The notes beneath the pieces were generated by a model. The model was not told the origin of the DNA and searched no databases. It was given only the letters and a program-made list of their open reading frames with translations. Below, piece by piece: positions 63,623-64,000 of a stretch of DNA of 64,000 bases; the stretch's first letter is position 1; the number at the start of each line of letters is the position of its first letter. Source of the DNA: Psococerastis gibbosa. Lineage: Eukaryota > Arthropoda > Insecta > Psocodea > Psocidae. A program made the translations under genes and the position numbers. The DNA lies in assembly GCA_963971405.1 (NCBI GenBank), contig OZ020491.1, positions 21,632,855-21,696,854 on the forward strand, read 5' to 3'.

Positions 63623-64000
63623 AGGTGCGGAAAGTGGAATAATCACGTTTTACTTCCTTCTTTAATTCAACTTGAATGATAGTCTAGTCAATTAGCCATC
63701 TCTGTACATGTAGTAAATTAAATACAATGGTAATCCGATATGGCTGTCACTCTATGCAATTATTTATTTAGGCAAATCTTCACTAATAATGTATAATGCA
63801 TGAATGCGGAACATGTTGTAACAATTTTTTCATGTTTTCTTAGCTTGAATTTGACTGTAGTGGTTTAGACTGCGTGATTTGTAGTTCAGTGTGGTGTGAG
63901 GTTGCCTTCACGTAAAAAATCATCTAAAGTCTACTCTGTGGTTTTCCAACTACCATCAATGAATCAATCAATCAATGACTGCCGTGTATTTCCCCTTGTA
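63623..64000. other. KChIP 3' UTR and window end
   Basis: No coding frame and no canonical AATAAA; an AATC repeat lies near the end (also seen at 60836-60856). Confidence 0.4.

Overview
This is a 64 kb piece of a eukaryotic nuclear genome, almost certainly an arthropod (pancrustacean, perhaps a hexapod). The reasons are GT-AG introns, AT-rich non-coding DNA packed with SINEs, MITEs and retroelement remnants, and a takeout/juvenile-hormone-binding-protein (JHBP) family gene, a family known mainly from insects and other arthropods. The species cannot be named from the sequence alone.

Three protein-coding genes can be assembled exon by exon, all on the + strand, with every intron phase consistent. 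(1) 7090-15529: a secreted takeout/JHBP-like lipid-carrier protein, 6 exons, about 255 residues. (2) 19012-32092: an FGGY-family carbohydrate kinase (animal FGGY / D-ribulokinase type), 10 exons, about 544 residues. (3) 57426-63622: a Kv-channel-interacting-protein (KChIP)-like neuronal calcium sensor with EF-hands, 6 coding exons, about 245 residues. They have unrelated functions, and nothing suggests co-regulation.

The rest is repeats. Introns of all three genes and the 25 kb between genes 2 and 3 hold: three tRNA-headed SINE families (called A, B and C here); a group of Tourist-like MITEs with 3-bp TWA target duplications that share terminal and hairpin modules; several other foldback elements; hAT-like elements; at least five dispersed families (called X, Y, Z, D and E) often inserted into one another; and 3' stubs of non-LTR retrotransposons. 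A nearly complete but broken Penelope-like element (RT plus GIY-YIG) lies in the kinase gene intron, with its inverted terminal repeat and a degenerate hammerhead-like motif. A 1.66 kb palindrome lies at 50202-51860.

The most unusual structures are in the JHBP gene. The 3' half of exon 4, with its splice donor, is repeated in a 6 x 137 bp array inside intron 4. The end of exon 1 is duplicated around a composite MITE. A foldback element carries an exon-like reverse-strand coding fragment. Other notable items are a tRNA-like sequence inside a perfect 13-bp inverted repeat and several nested insertions that give a relative chronology. No CRISPR array, bacterial operon or prokaryotic defence system is present.
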